A DNA stretch of 64,000 bases from positions 1 to 64,000 of the forward strand of contig CAIKAF010000013.1 in the NCBI GenBank assembly GCA_903825395.1, given 5' to 3'. Below are positions 19,782 through 28,921 of this stretch, in pieces. Each line of letters begins with the position of its first letter. Positions within the stretch are counted from its first letter, which is position 1. The position numbers and the translations under genes are program-made. This DNA comes from an uncultured Flavobacteriales bacterium. GTDB lineage: Bacteria; Bacteroidota; Bacteroidia; CAIKAF01. A model generated the notes under the pieces. It had not been told where the DNA came from and ran no database searches. It saw only the letters and a program-made list of their open reading frames with translations.

Positions 19782-20133
19782 GCTTTCGAATTCTGGGACG
19801 GCGCACCTGGGTTGGTTTTTCATGTTTTCCTCCCACAAAACTGTACCGTTGACTCAACCGAAATGCCATGGATTGGATTTTAATCACCCGATTCAATACA
19901 TCTGTTTTATACATGTCGGGTATATATTGCCGTTGGTCCAATACTTCTTCCAATGCCAGCCACAAATACCAAAGCCCAACCTCAATTTCAATGCCGGATC
20001 TGGCCTTCAATAAGTTGCTTTGAATGTTCATTAGTTCTTCCACCAAATGAGGCGGCAGAGATGACTCGACCGATGAAATTTCTATCCCAAGCCATCGAAT
20101 TTCCGCTCCTAGAGCAATGACAATGTTTCCCAT
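19684..20133 (-). CDS. Hypothetical protein, mostly helical
   Basis: A 149-residue reading frame with a promoter box directly before its ATG. The first ~100 residues (EIRWLGIEISSVESSLPPHLVEELMN, then LWYLWLALEEVLDQRQYIPDMYKTD) look like a genuine helical protein; the last ~33 residues, where it overlaps the convergent gene, are proline- and lysine-rich and could be an extension past an ancestral stop. No family recognised. Confidence 0.55.
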   Translation of the reverse strand: MGNIVIALGAEIRWLGIEISSVESSLPPHLVEELMNIQSNLLKARSGIEIEVGLWYLWLALEEVLDQRQYIPDMYKTDVLNRVIKIQSMAFRLSQRYSFVGGKHEKPTQVRRPRIRKPSPGFLPAIPASIAMHEPLKSYPQTGKQFPEK

Positions 20134-20137
20134 GCTT

Positions 20138-20145
20138 CAAATGTA
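20138..20145 (-). promoter_or_regulatory. -7 promoter box, predicted leaderless
   Basis: TACATTTG then AAGC then ATG (20133). Supports the minus-strand hypothetical gene as real. Confidence 0.55.
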
Positions 20146-20377
20146 GGCCTGGGGTTGAGGATTAGTCGTTTGCTACACGTTTAATAAACGTTTGCATAAC
20201 GGGTAATCATCGCTTTGCCTGTCAATGAAAGGGGTACAAACCAAACCCGAATCTACCTTGTTTGTGCTATACTTTAAAACTAAATCAACGGAGAAGCTGC
20301 TGAAGTTAAAGGGTATATTGTCTAGGATCTAAGCAATAATTCAAAATGTGGAAGGCTTTAAATTCGCCTAAATTCCC

Positions 20378-21478
20378 TTATACATTAAACCTGAAATGCA
20401 TAACATCTCCATCGGCTACGATGTACTCTTTGCCTTCCACCCTTAGTTTTCCATGATCGCGGGCAGCAGATTCTGAACCGTAGGTCGAATAATCACCAAA
20501 GGCAATGACCTCTGCCCGAATAAATCCCCGCTCAAAATCGGTATGAATTACGCCTGCAGCCTGAGGTGCAGTCATGCCTTTCCGGATGGTCCAAGCTCTT
20601 ACTTCTTTTTCCCCGGCTGTAAAGTAGGTTTGTAAATTCAATAAACGATAGGCTGCCAAAATCAGTTTTGAAACCCCAGGCTCCTCAAGTCCAAGGTCAT
20701 TCAAAAACATGGAGCGCTCCTCATAGGTTTCCAAGGTGGCTATTTCCGCTTCAATGGCTACCGCAACGACGAGCACTTCCGCTTTTTCTGCTGCCAGCAC
20801 TAAGGCTACCTTTTGGCTGAGATCGTTGCCTGTTTTGGCATTGCTTTCTTCAACATTGCACACATACAAAACAGGCTTTTGAGTCAATAAAAACAAGGAC
20901 TGTACAAATTCCATTTCCTCTTCATTCCAATCCAGCAAACGGGCCGATTTTCCTTCTCCCAAATGGCTTTTCAATCGCTGCAATACCTCATACTTCTTTT
21001 TGGCGTCTTTATCTTGCCCCACCTTTGCGATTTTTTCTACCCTGGCCATTTGTTTTTCAACGGTTTCCAGGTCTTTCAGTTGAAGTTCGGTATCGATCAC
21101 TTCTTTATCGCGGATGGGATCTACTGACCCATCTACATGGGTAATGTTATCATCTTGAAAACACCGCAATACATGAATGATGGCATCGCATTCGCGGATG
21201 TTACCTAAAAATTGATTGCCAAGCCCTTCGCCCTGCGATGCTCCTTTTACTAAGCCCGCAATATCTACGATTTCTACGGTGGTAGGCACTATTTGCTTGG
21301 GATTGACCAACTCTGCCAGGCGCTGCAACCGCTCGTCAGGAACTGTAATGGTGCCTACGTTTGGCTCAATGGTGCAAAACGGAAAATTGGCTGCTTGAGC
21401 CTTCGCATTTGATAAGCAGTTAAACAAGGTGGATTTCCCTACATTGGGCAATCCTACAATTCCACATTTTAAGGCCAT
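20378..21478 (-). CDS. ychF: Redox-regulated ATPase of the Obg family
   Basis: Ribosome-associated P-loop ATPase (OLA1/YchF). The 366-residue protein starts with the G1 motif GIVGLPNVGKSTLFNCL, has the switch region DIAGLVKGASQGEGLGNQFL, and where GTPases have NKxD it has NVEE (YVCNVEESNAKT), which underlies the ATP preference of the family. The C-terminal TGS domain ends AAGVIHTDFERGFIRAEVI ... DGDVMHFRFNV. A TATCTTTG promoter box lies 17 nt upstream of the ATG. Confidence 0.96.
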   Translation of the reverse strand: MALKCGIVGLPNVGKSTLFNCLSNAKAQAANFPFCTIEPNVGTITVPDERLQRLAELVNPKQIVPTTVEIVDIAGLVKGASQGEGLGNQFLGNIRECDAIIHVLRCFQDDNITHVDGSVDPIRDKEVIDTELQLKDLETVEKQMARVEKIAKVGQDKDAKKKYEVLQRLKSHLGEGKSARLLDWNEEEMEFVQSLFLLTQKPVLYVCNVEESNAKTGNDLSQKVALVLAAEKAEVLVVAVAIEAEIATLETYEERSMFLNDLGLEEPGVSKLILAAYRLLNLQTYFTAGEKEVRAWTIRKGMTAPQAAGVIHTDFERGFIRAEVIAFGDYSTYGSESAARDHGKLRVEGKEYIVADGDVMHFRFNV

Positions 21479-21522
21479 ACCTGAAAGTTAGGCCGCAAAG
21501 ATAGCAAGCTTTTCGGGCTTTG

Positions 21523-21981
21523 TCAGAGAAATATTTGCCGAGCTTTCCGATAGTAGGGCAGGCGTTCCTGATATAAGGCCATGAGCTCTTCTTGGCTTTT
21601 TCCATACGCCAGTGGCCGATTTACGTCCTTCGAAATAAATTCAATTAGGCGCTGAACATCGGCCTTAATCCAAGCTGTCCACCCATTGGTATTCATCCAT
21701 TCCATGGCTCCCTGCTGGCAGGGCGTGCCACCTCCAGTTGCGATTATGGTTCGATCAAACAACGCCGATTGCATGAGTTGCTGCCATTCTAGTTTTCGGA
21801 ATTCGGCCTCACCTTTTTTGGCAATCAGTTCAGAAATGGGCATTCCTGCCGCTTGTTCCACCAAGTTATCCAAATCCACAAATTGATAGTTCAACAGGGA
21901 TGCCATTTCTCTGCCCCGTTGGGTTTTTCCGGCACCCATAAATCCAACAACATAAATCCGGGGATGTACTCGCAGGTTCAT
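21523..21981 (-). CDS. aroK: Shikimate kinase
   Basis: Phosphorylates shikimate at the 3-hydroxyl with ATP. The 152-residue NMP-kinase fold has the Walker A GFMGAGKTQRGREMA, the shikimate-binding D in FVDLDN, the DX(E)FR element as EAEFRKLE, and GGGTPC. The ATG overlaps the dapD stop (TAATG), so it is translated last of the rlmD-dapD-aroK operon. Its pathway partner aroQ is at 5527. Confidence 0.93.
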   Translation of the reverse strand: MNLRVHPRIYVVGFMGAGKTQRGREMASLLNYQFVDLDNLVEQAAGMPISELIAKKGEAEFRKLEWQQLMQSALFDRTIIATGGGTPCQQGAMEWMNTNGWTAWIKADVQRLIEFISKDVNRPLAYGKSQEELMALYQERLPYYRKARQIFL

Positions 21982-22796
21982 TATACGGCAACATTATGGG
22001 TACGAAGCGCCTCATTTAAACTGGTCTTCCGATCGGTACTTTGGCTGCGCTTTCCTATGATTAATGCACAGGGCACCTGATAGGTTCCTGCCGCAAAGGT
22101 TTTAGGAAGGCTTCCAGGAATTACCACCGATGAAGGTGGAATCCAGCCTTTGTATTCTTTGGCTTGCTCTTCTGTAACATCAATGATTCGGGTTGAGGCG
22201 GTCAGGACTACATTGGCGCCCAACACCGCTTCTTTTCCTACACGAACTCCTTCTACTACAATGCAGCGGGATCCTATAAACGCCCCATCTTCAATGACAA
22301 CCGGCGCAGCCTGAACTGGCTCTAAAACCCCTCCAATACCCACTCCGCCACTCAAATGAACATCTTTCCCAATCTGAGCACAGCTGCCTACGGTGGCCCA
22401 AGTATCCACCATGCTTCCTGAATCTACGTAGGCGCCAATATTGACGTACGAAGGCATGAGAATCACGCCTGGAGCCAAATAGGCGCCATAGCGGGCAACG
22501 GCATGTGGGACTACACGAACACCCAATTTTTCATATCCGCTTTTCAGGGCCATTTTGTCGTAAAATTCCATCGGGCCGGCTTGCCATGTTTCCATGCTAC
22601 GGGTTGGAAAGTACAGAATAACGGCTTTTTTGACCCAATCGTTTACCTGCCAGTCTCCGTTTTCTAAAGGTTGGGCTACGCGTAGGCGCCCCTTATCCAA
22701 TTCTTCGATGGTTTCTTCTATGGCCTCTACGGTTGTTTTTTCGTTTAGAAGTGCCCGGTTCTCCCAGGCAGATTCAATGATTTCAGCTGTTTTCAT
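21981..22796 (-). CDS. dapD: Tetrahydrodipicolinate N-succinyltransferase
   Basis: Transfers succinyl from succinyl-CoA to tetrahydrodipicolinate in the succinylase branch of lysine and diaminopimelate synthesis. The 271-residue protein has an N-terminal helical domain (ENRALLNEKTTVEAIEETIEELDKG) and a left-handed beta-helix of hexapeptide repeats (GAYLAPGVILMPSYVNIGAYVDSGSMVD, then GVGIGGVLEPVQAAPVVIEDGAFIGSRC), both characteristic. ATGA overlap with rlmD upstream and 1-bp overlap with aroK downstream. Confidence 0.95.
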   Translation of the reverse strand: MKTAEIIESAWENRALLNEKTTVEAIEETIEELDKGRLRVAQPLENGDWQVNDWVKKAVILYFPTRSMETWQAGPMEFYDKMALKSGYEKLGVRVVPHAVARYGAYLAPGVILMPSYVNIGAYVDSGSMVDTWATVGSCAQIGKDVHLSGGVGIGGVLEPVQAAPVVIEDGAFIGSRCIVVEGVRVGKEAVLGANVVLTASTRIIDVTEEQAKEYKGWIPPSSVVIPGSLPKTFAAGTYQVPCALIIGKRSQSTDRKTSLNEALRTHNVAV

Positions 22797-24190
22797 TCGA
22801 CAAGTGTTAAACGAACAATGTTTTCAACGTGGTGGGTATGGGGAAACATGTCAATGGGCTGGACCACATCAATCCTGTAGCCTGGGCTCAATAAGGCTAA
22901 ATCTCGAGCTTGGGTTGCAGGATTACAGCTTACATAAATCAATATTTTGGCTTTGATTTCCAACAACCGATGAATGACATCTTCATGCATCCCCGCCCGT
23001 GGAGGGTCTACCACCACCACATCGGGCAGTCCATATTTCTGAACGGTTTCTCCGTTCAATAGCATCTTCATGTCGCCGGCTAAAAAATCAACATGCTCTA
23101 TTCCATTGCGTTTGGCATTTAAAAAGGCATCGTTAACCGCCTCCTGAACATATTCAATCCCTAAAACAAAACTGGCTTGTGAGGCCAAGAACAATGCAAT
23201 GCTTCCTGTTCCGCAATACAAGTCATATACCCGCTCAGTTCCTGTAAGCCCTGCCAGTTGTTGTACCGTTCTGTACATGATTTCTGCCTGAACGGGATTG
23301 GTTTGAAAAAATGATTGTGGCGAAATGCTGTACGATACTTCCCCTAAGGTTTCTGTAATAAAGGCTTCTCCTCGAAAGGTTTGGACCTCAAGATCGTGCA
23401 AGGCATCGTTCTTTTTTGAATTGATGGAATACACAATCCGGTGCCTATCCTGAATTTCAGCCGCAATTTCAGTTAAAAATTCCATCAAACTGCTTTCTGC
23501 ATCAGGCCCTACAATTACCCAAATCAATAAGTCTCCTTTTTTATTCGACCTAAATACTAAGTTACGCAGGTGTCCCACATGTTGGTAAGGGTGATAAAAG
23601 TTCCAGCCCCGGGCCCTGGCTTTGGTTTTTACTAGATTCCGGATTTGATTTACTTCCGAGCCCATTAGCCAACAGTGATCAATTTCCAAAACCTTGTCAA
23701 ATCGACCGGGGACATGAAACCCGCAGGCTCCTTCTTGCGGAAATTGTTCCTGACTTTTAATTTGCTCGGCGGTCAGCCACCTTCCGGTTGAAAATGAAAA
23801 GTCCAATTTGTTTCGGTATTCCCAGGGACTGGGGCTGCCTAAAATGGGCTGAGCCTGCGGAAATTCAAGACCGCCTATGCGTTCCAATTGATCTATGACT
23901 TGCTGCTGCTTGGCTTGGATTTGGCTTTCATAGGCAACATGTTGCCATTTGCAGCCTCCACAATGCCCAAAATGACCACATTTTGGTTCAACCCGATCTT
24001 CTGAACGCTGCACCCATTCCAAAATAATTCCCTCACAAAAGGAAGACTTCACTTTTAACAGTCGGACTCGCACTACATCACCCGGATGTCCAAAAGGCAC
24101 GAAAATGACCTTGCCCTCCAATTTCCCAAATGCTTTACCCTCGGCAGCTAGTCCTGTAAGCTCCAATTCAACAATGCCTCCTTTTTTCAT
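22793..24190 (-). CDS. rlmD: 23S rRNA (uracil-5-)-methyltransferase of the RlmD/RumA family
   Basis: Methylates a uracil C5 in 23S rRNA (U1939 or U747 in relatives). Residues 1-60 form a TRAM RNA-binding domain (IVELELTGLAAEGKAFGKLEGKVIFVPF). Next come four cysteines of a 4Fe-4S site (KCGHFGHCGGCKWQH with a later Cys), then a SAM domain with DLYCGTGSIALFLA, VVVDPPRAGMHEDVI and the catalytic YVSCNPATQARDL. Length 465. Its 5' end has a CATCTTTG box 5 nt before the ATG. The exact target uridine cannot be told apart within the family. Confidence 0.9.
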   Translation of the reverse strand: MKKGGIVELELTGLAAEGKAFGKLEGKVIFVPFGHPGDVVRVRLLKVKSSFCEGIILEWVQRSEDRVEPKCGHFGHCGGCKWQHVAYESQIQAKQQQVIDQLERIGGLEFPQAQPILGSPSPWEYRNKLDFSFSTGRWLTAEQIKSQEQFPQEGACGFHVPGRFDKVLEIDHCWLMGSEVNQIRNLVKTKARARGWNFYHPYQHVGHLRNLVFRSNKKGDLLIWVIVGPDAESSLMEFLTEIAAEIQDRHRIVYSINSKKNDALHDLEVQTFRGEAFITETLGEVSYSISPQSFFQTNPVQAEIMYRTVQQLAGLTGTERVYDLYCGTGSIALFLASQASFVLGIEYVQEAVNDAFLNAKRNGIEHVDFLAGDMKMLLNGETVQKYGLPDVVVVDPPRAGMHEDVIHRLLEIKAKILIYVSCNPATQARDLALLSPGYRIDVVQPIDMFPHTHHVENIVRLTLVE

Positions 24191-24195
24191 GGATT

Positions 24196-24203
24196 CAAAG
24201 ATG
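24196..24203 (-). promoter_or_regulatory. -7-like promoter box of the rlmD operon
   Basis: CATCTTTG then AATCC then ATG (24190); one mismatch to TAnnTTTG, 5-nt gap. Confidence 0.4.
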
Positions 24204-24287
24204 CTAAGAATATTTCGACCCGCTAAGTTTTAATTCCAATTGAATACGCCACAATTGCCGTTGAAATTCGAAAAAAATGACCCGTAC

Positions 24288-25424
24288 CTATTCGGTCATC
24301 TCCATTTCTTGGATAAACTGCTTCCAAAAAATGCGGGCCGCATTTCCCCCTCCATACCAGTCTCCGGGAACCGGAACAGGGCCTTGGTTGAAAAACTCCC
24401 GCAACCGTTCGATGGAGCCGAATCCACCACCGCTGAGTTCCGAGGCCCCTAAATCAACCAGTTCGTTCCATTCTGTACGGTCTCGAAATACCCAAGTTGG
24501 TTTTCCATGCAAGCAAGCTTCTTTTTGAAGTCCACCAGAATCTGTCAAAACAGCAACAGAACCCATAATCAGATGCTGTGTGTCAAGGTAATCCTGAGGC
24601 GATAAAAAGTGGATTCCATCCCAATCTTTTTCGGATTTTTGAATCCGCTGAATTTGATTTCTGGTTCTGGGATGTACAGGAAAAACAACCGGAATTCCAG
24701 TCTGTTCAGCAAGGCTTTGCATGCCATTTAAAATGCCGAGTAGGGTTTCGGTATGATCTGTATTGGATTGCCGGTGAACGGTTGCCAAATAATAACCTCC
24801 AACGGCTAAACCAATTTCCCGCAGTTTTTTCAATTCTGTCTCTTGCTCTCGAACCAACAACAAGGCATCCAACATTACATCTCCACAAATGACAACCCGG
24901 GGCTTGGGATTATTTTTCTTTTCTGGAATTCCTTCCTGCTCTAAATTTTTTTTTGCCCCCTCATGCGGTACAAACAACCACTGGCTCAAATGGTCTACCA
25001 ATACTCGATTGCGTTCCTCCGGCATCTTTGAATCGTAACTTCTTAATCCTGCTTCCAAATGTGCCAGAGGAATTTGCAATTGACTTGCCGCCAGAGCCCC
25101 GGCCAAGGTACTGTTGGTATCTCCCAATACAACGACGGCATCGGGTCGGTCCTGCTCAAACTGCCGGGTCAAATGATTTATCATTTCAGGAATGTGTGCC
25201 GATGCCCTGTCTGAGGAAAGACTGAACTGGGCATGGGGTTTTGGCAAATGCAGCGGTTCGAAAAATGCCGCCGACATGTCCGCATCAAAATGCTGTCCGG
25301 TATGAATAATTCGAGCTTCAACATCGGGTATGTTCAACGCTCTAAACCAATGAAATATGGGAAATAATTTGATGAATTGGGGCCGATTGCCCACAACAAA
25401 ATCAATTCTTTTTACCAATGCCAT
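24288..25424 (-). CDS. wecB: UDP-N-acetylglucosamine 2-epimerase (non-hydrolysing)
   Basis: Interconverts UDP-GlcNAc and UDP-ManNAc for surface polysaccharide synthesis. The 378-residue GT-B-like protein has VVGNRPQFIKLFPIF at the N-terminus, VVLGDTNSTLAGALAA and HLEAGLRSYDSKMPEERNRVLVDHLS (family signature with catalytic acids), and C-terminal VLTDSGGLQKEACLHGKPTWVFRDRTEW. The promoter box lies 4 nt before its ATG. No other ManNAc-pathway gene is adjacent, so it supplies the precursor to a locus elsewhere. Confidence 0.93.
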   Translation of the reverse strand: MALVKRIDFVVGNRPQFIKLFPIFHWFRALNIPDVEARIIHTGQHFDADMSAAFFEPLHLPKPHAQFSLSSDRASAHIPEMINHLTRQFEQDRPDAVVVLGDTNSTLAGALAASQLQIPLAHLEAGLRSYDSKMPEERNRVLVDHLSQWLFVPHEGAKKNLEQEGIPEKKNNPKPRVVICGDVMLDALLLVREQETELKKLREIGLAVGGYYLATVHRQSNTDHTETLLGILNGMQSLAEQTGIPVVFPVHPRTRNQIQRIQKSEKDWDGIHFLSPQDYLDTQHLIMGSVAVLTDSGGLQKEACLHGKPTWVFRDRTEWNELVDLGASELSGGGFGSIERLREFFNQGPVPVPGDWYGGGNAARIFWKQFIQEMEMTE

Positions 25425-25428
25425 GCTT

Positions 25429-25436
25429 CAAAGGTC
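25429..25436 (-). promoter_or_regulatory. -7-like promoter box of wecB, predicted leaderless
   Basis: GACCTTTG then AAGC then ATG (25424); one mismatch to the consensus. Confidence 0.5.
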
Positions 25437-25570
25437 TTAAATTTTCACGGTATTACCCGTGGACATTAAAACGGAATTGGTATGGCAGAATGAAGGTCTA
25501 TTTGATTTAGCCAAGTTTTGGCCGCTGTTTTAGCCTTAAATTCTACATTTGTTTGACCAATTCCTTGCCC

Positions 25571-27697
25571 ATGAATTTCAAATTTGGTTTTTTACTGATT
25601 GCTATGACTATGGCTTCAACCAACAACGCTCAACCCCACCGTTTGTACCCCGAATCACCAAAACAAGAATCTGTGGCGAATGGCCAGGCTTGGTACGGTT
25701 GGGCCGATGCGTTTCGTGGGCTGGAAGATACGGATGCCCCTACCACTCAAAAATGGGTCGAAGCTCAACGCAAATACACCCGAACCTATTTAGATAAGCT
25801 GTTCTTCCGCCCTGCAATCCATGCCTTTTTAGAACCCTTTTACCGAATGGAACGCTTGGGCTTGCCAGTTGAAAAAAAGGGATGGATTTTTCAAAGCCAG
25901 CAATCAGAAACCGCTCTACAGCCCGTGTTGCTCGCCACCCCCAAAGGCAGTACAAAGGCCGATACGTTAATTGACCCTTTACGCTGGGATCCCCAAGGCC
26001 GGGAAGCTATGTCAGGCTGGGCAACCGATGCGGAACTGAAGCATTTGGCGGTTTTACGTTCAAGCCAAGGTTCCGATTGGAATCAAATTTCTATCCTTAA
26101 TCTTGAATCCCGAACCTGGCTGAAAGAAACCATCAGTCAGGTTAAGTTTTCAGGAATTTCCTGGTTTAATGATGGGTTCTTCTACAGTAAGTTTCCCCAA
26201 AAGGCCGGCGATTTAAATGCAAGCAACACACATCAACAGGTGTATTACCACCGGTTAAATACCGACCCCAAATCCGATTTACTTGTTTTTCAAGACAAAG
26301 CAAATCCCCGTCGAGGTGTATATGCCTCGGTAACGGAAGATGAAAAATGGTTGATTCTAAGTCAAAGCGAAGGCACCTCCGGAAACCGCCTGGCCATAGC
26401 TGCTTTATCGGTAAATCAAAAAGGATGGAACAACTTGAAATGGCAACAACTCATTGATGATGAAGCTTCCGATGTGGATTTGATTTGGTCAGATCCGACT
26501 CATTTTTATCTGTTAACCAATCGAAATGCACCCAACAAAACCCTACTCAAACTACAGCATGGAGACCCATTTTCTAAGGCAAAGTCGCTCATCGCAGAAG
26601 ACCCAGGTCGCCTACTCATGTCCTGCCACCGCTGGCAAAATGGCTGGGTGCTGCATTACATCGATTCTGTAGCTTCCGTACTTGAATTTCATCCCGATAA
26701 TGGCCCTTCTCAACGGTTTGACCTTCCTTTTTTGGGCTCCATTTCAGGAATTTCCGTGGAACAGGACAGCCCCTATCTCTATGTGAGCATGCAATCCTAT
26801 ACCAGTCCGGGACTTTCTTTAAAATGGACTTGGGGAGCCCAAAAGCCTGAACTGCTCCATCAACCCAAACGCGAAAAGGTTCCCCAAAATGTGTGCTTAC
26901 GGCAAGAGACTTTTTTAGCCAGCGATGGAGTACGAGTGCCTGTTTTTATCATGGAAGACACGAGCATCACGGGGCCAAAACCTTGTTTGATCTACGGATA
27001 TGGTGGATTTAATATTCCCATTCTACCGTTTTACAAACCTTGGTTTCATGCCTTTGCAGAAATGGGAGGAATGGTTATTGTGCCTGCTTTAAGAGGCGGA
27101 GCTGAATTCGGAGAACGTTGGCACGAACAAGGCATGCTGTTAAATAAAAAGCGCGTTTTTCTTGATATGGAAGAAGCTGCTGAATATGCAATACATCAAG
27201 GGTACACAGAATCGGGTAAGCTGGCCGTTCATGGTCGAAGCAACGGGGGATTGCTCGTCGGCGCCGTGATGACCCGGCGTCCCGATTTGTTCAAGGTCGC
27301 CCTTCCTGCCGTAGGTGTCTTAGATATGATGCGCTACCATACCTTCACCATTGGCCGTGCATGGATGGTGGAATATGGTGACCCGGAAAAAGAGCCCTAT
27401 CAAAGTTACCTGAAATCCTATTCGCCCCTACATTCCATAAAACAGGGCCAATTGTATCCTGCAACCTTGGTTTTGACCGCCGATCACGACGATCGGGTTG
27501 TACCCTCACACAGCTATAAGTTTACGGCAGCACTCCAAATGGCGGCCAATCCCGATCACCCCGCTTTAATCCGAATTGATAAAGGAGCGGGACATGGAGC
27601 GGGGCGTGCCTTAAATGCTGAAATAAATGAGGCGGTAGATATTTTAAGCTTTTTAAGTTACCACCTTCAAATGGAATTTATGCCCAGCTCCCGTTAA
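25571..27697 (+). CDS. Prolyl oligopeptidase family serine peptidase (S9A), exported
   Basis: Cleaves short peptides after proline. The 708-residue protein has an N-terminal signal peptide (MNFKFGFLLIAMTMASTNNAQ) from ATG 25571, a seven-bladed beta-propeller spanning ~70-430 that gates the active site, and an alpha/beta-hydrolase domain with the triad Ser in HGRSNGGLLVG, Asp in ADHDDRVVPS and His in DKGAGHGAGR. The oxyanion region YGYGGFNIPILPFYKP is also typical. It probably works in the periplasm in peptide scavenging. Confidence 0.92.
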   Translation: MNFKFGFLLIAMTMASTNNAQPHRLYPESPKQESVANGQAWYGWADAFRGLEDTDAPTTQKWVEAQRKYTRTYLDKLFFRPAIHAFLEPFYRMERLGLPVEKKGWIFQSQQSETALQPVLLATPKGSTKADTLIDPLRWDPQGREAMSGWATDAELKHLAVLRSSQGSDWNQISILNLESRTWLKETISQVKFSGISWFNDGFFYSKFPQKAGDLNASNTHQQVYYHRLNTDPKSDLLVFQDKANPRRGVYASVTEDEKWLILSQSEGTSGNRLAIAALSVNQKGWNNLKWQQLIDDEASDVDLIWSDPTHFYLLTNRNAPNKTLLKLQHGDPFSKAKSLIAEDPGRLLMSCHRWQNGWVLHYIDSVASVLEFHPDNGPSQRFDLPFLGSISGISVEQDSPYLYVSMQSYTSPGLSLKWTWGAQKPELLHQPKREKVPQNVCLRQETFLASDGVRVPVFIMEDTSITGPKPCLIYGYGGFNIPILPFYKPWFHAFAEMGGMVIVPALRGGAEFGERWHEQGMLLNKKRVFLDMEEAAEYAIHQGYTESGKLAVHGRSNGGLLVGAVMTRRPDLFKVALPAVGVLDMMRYHTFTIGRAWMVEYGDPEKEPYQSYLKSYSPLHSIKQGQLYPATLVLTADHDDRVVPSHSYKFTAALQMAANPDHPALIRIDKGAGHGAGRALNAEINEAVDILSFLSYHLQMEFMPSSR

Positions 27698-27718
27698 CCT
27701 ACAACGGGCTGGAAATCT

Positions 27719-28915
27719 TTACTTCTCTACCAAGCAACGTGTTCTTCTGTCGGCTTGACGACACACAATACTGTCCGAGCCCGTGGGAATCCGAATGGTT
27801 TCCTCGAACTCTACCTCCTGCTTCAAAATCAAGCGTTGACCTTGTGAATTGAAAACCTCCAGGGGGTTTCCCGGAATTAAGCCTTTGATTTGCAATTCCT
27901 CGCTTTTCTTTTTACACCATAGTTCTTGGCCAGTATCCAGGTTTTCTCCTCCTAAATTCGGTATGCTCAAGTAGCTGCCTACATCCAAACTGTAAAGGCG
28001 TGGTCCCAGACCCAAGGCCGATACGGCTTCACTTCCCAAACGTAAACTGTGCCCCGACCAAAAGCAAACGGCTTCCAATTGCCCCATTTGAAACACGGAA
28101 CCCAAGTCAATTCTGCGCACACATCCCTTCCATGGTGCTCCCAAGTCAGACGCAAAACCCAAAATCAAAAATGGGGTATACAAGGGCGGAGCATACCCCA
28201 CCAAGGCCATACAGCTATCTCCAATGATGTCTGCTCCGGTAATTTGCCCATCTACTACGATGGAATCAAGGGCTTGAATGCCGTATTTGCCGGGCGTGGT
28301 CGAAAGCCCATAAATGCGAACCCGATTGCCCACTCTGTTTTTTGAAAACAACCACAGGCTATCCCGATACACCGATAGGCCCTCGCAATCTAAATTGTGT
28401 GAATCGGGATGCAAGATCCCAGTGGGAGCATCTGCATACCAAAACTGAATTGTATCGATGGTTTGAAAGCTGCCGGTACAAAGTTGAGTTAAGGGTATTC
28501 TATAAATGGAAAGTGTATCGCGTTGACCGCTGTTGTTCCCGACATCTCCTAAAAAAATATGCGATTGACTCACCGCCACATCTTCCCAGTCGGTCAAGGA
28601 CAAGGGTAGGGCAGTGCTTTGAAGAATGGCTCCCGTGCCCTGATTCAGCCTGAATAGGCGATCTATGTTTCCTCCATCGTTATGCCCCAACAGGGCATTG
28701 CAGGCGCTCACCAACCCCGATAATTCCTGAAGGCTGTCGCTTACCGTTGAAATTAGATTTGGATTCGCGCTGCTGGGTCCGTAAACACAGCTGCCATCGT
28801 TGAAGGTGGCGGCAGGATTGTAATTAAGGGCAGCTGGATCTATGCAGCCGGCAATTTGGCCCTGCAAACCCGAAGCTGCAACCACAAAAAAGAGGATAGA
28901 AAGAAACCGCGCCAT
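27719..28915 (-). CDS. Secreted protein with Asx/calcium-type repeat and possible T9SS tail
   Basis: A 398-residue protein with signal peptide (LSILFFVVAASGLQGQ). Immediately after it is GCIDPAALNYNPAATFNDGSCVY, a short Cys-bounded motif common in marine Bacteroidota secreted proteins. The rest (residues 50-330) reads like a beta-propeller (LFLGDVGNNSGQRDTLSIYRI; SLWLFSKNRVGNRVRIYGL). The last ~55 residues (IKGLIPGNPLEVFNSQGQRLILKQ) resemble a T9SS sorting domain without the usual YPNP motif. Ends 6 nt after the histidine kinase stop, so both are cotranscribed. Confidence 0.65.
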   Translation of the reverse strand: MARFLSILFFVVAASGLQGQIAGCIDPAALNYNPAATFNDGSCVYGPSSANPNLISTVSDSLQELSGLVSACNALLGHNDGGNIDRLFRLNQGTGAILQSTALPLSLTDWEDVAVSQSHIFLGDVGNNSGQRDTLSIYRIPLTQLCTGSFQTIDTIQFWYADAPTGILHPDSHNLDCEGLSVYRDSLWLFSKNRVGNRVRIYGLSTTPGKYGIQALDSIVVDGQITGADIIGDSCMALVGYAPPLYTPFLILGFASDLGAPWKGCVRRIDLGSVFQMGQLEAVCFWSGHSLRLGSEAVSALGLGPRLYSLDVGSYLSIPNLGGENLDTGQELWCKKKSEELQIKGLIPGNPLEVFNSQGQRLILKQEVEFEETIRIPTGSDSIVCRQADRRTRCLVEK

Positions 28916-28921
28916 ACCCCT

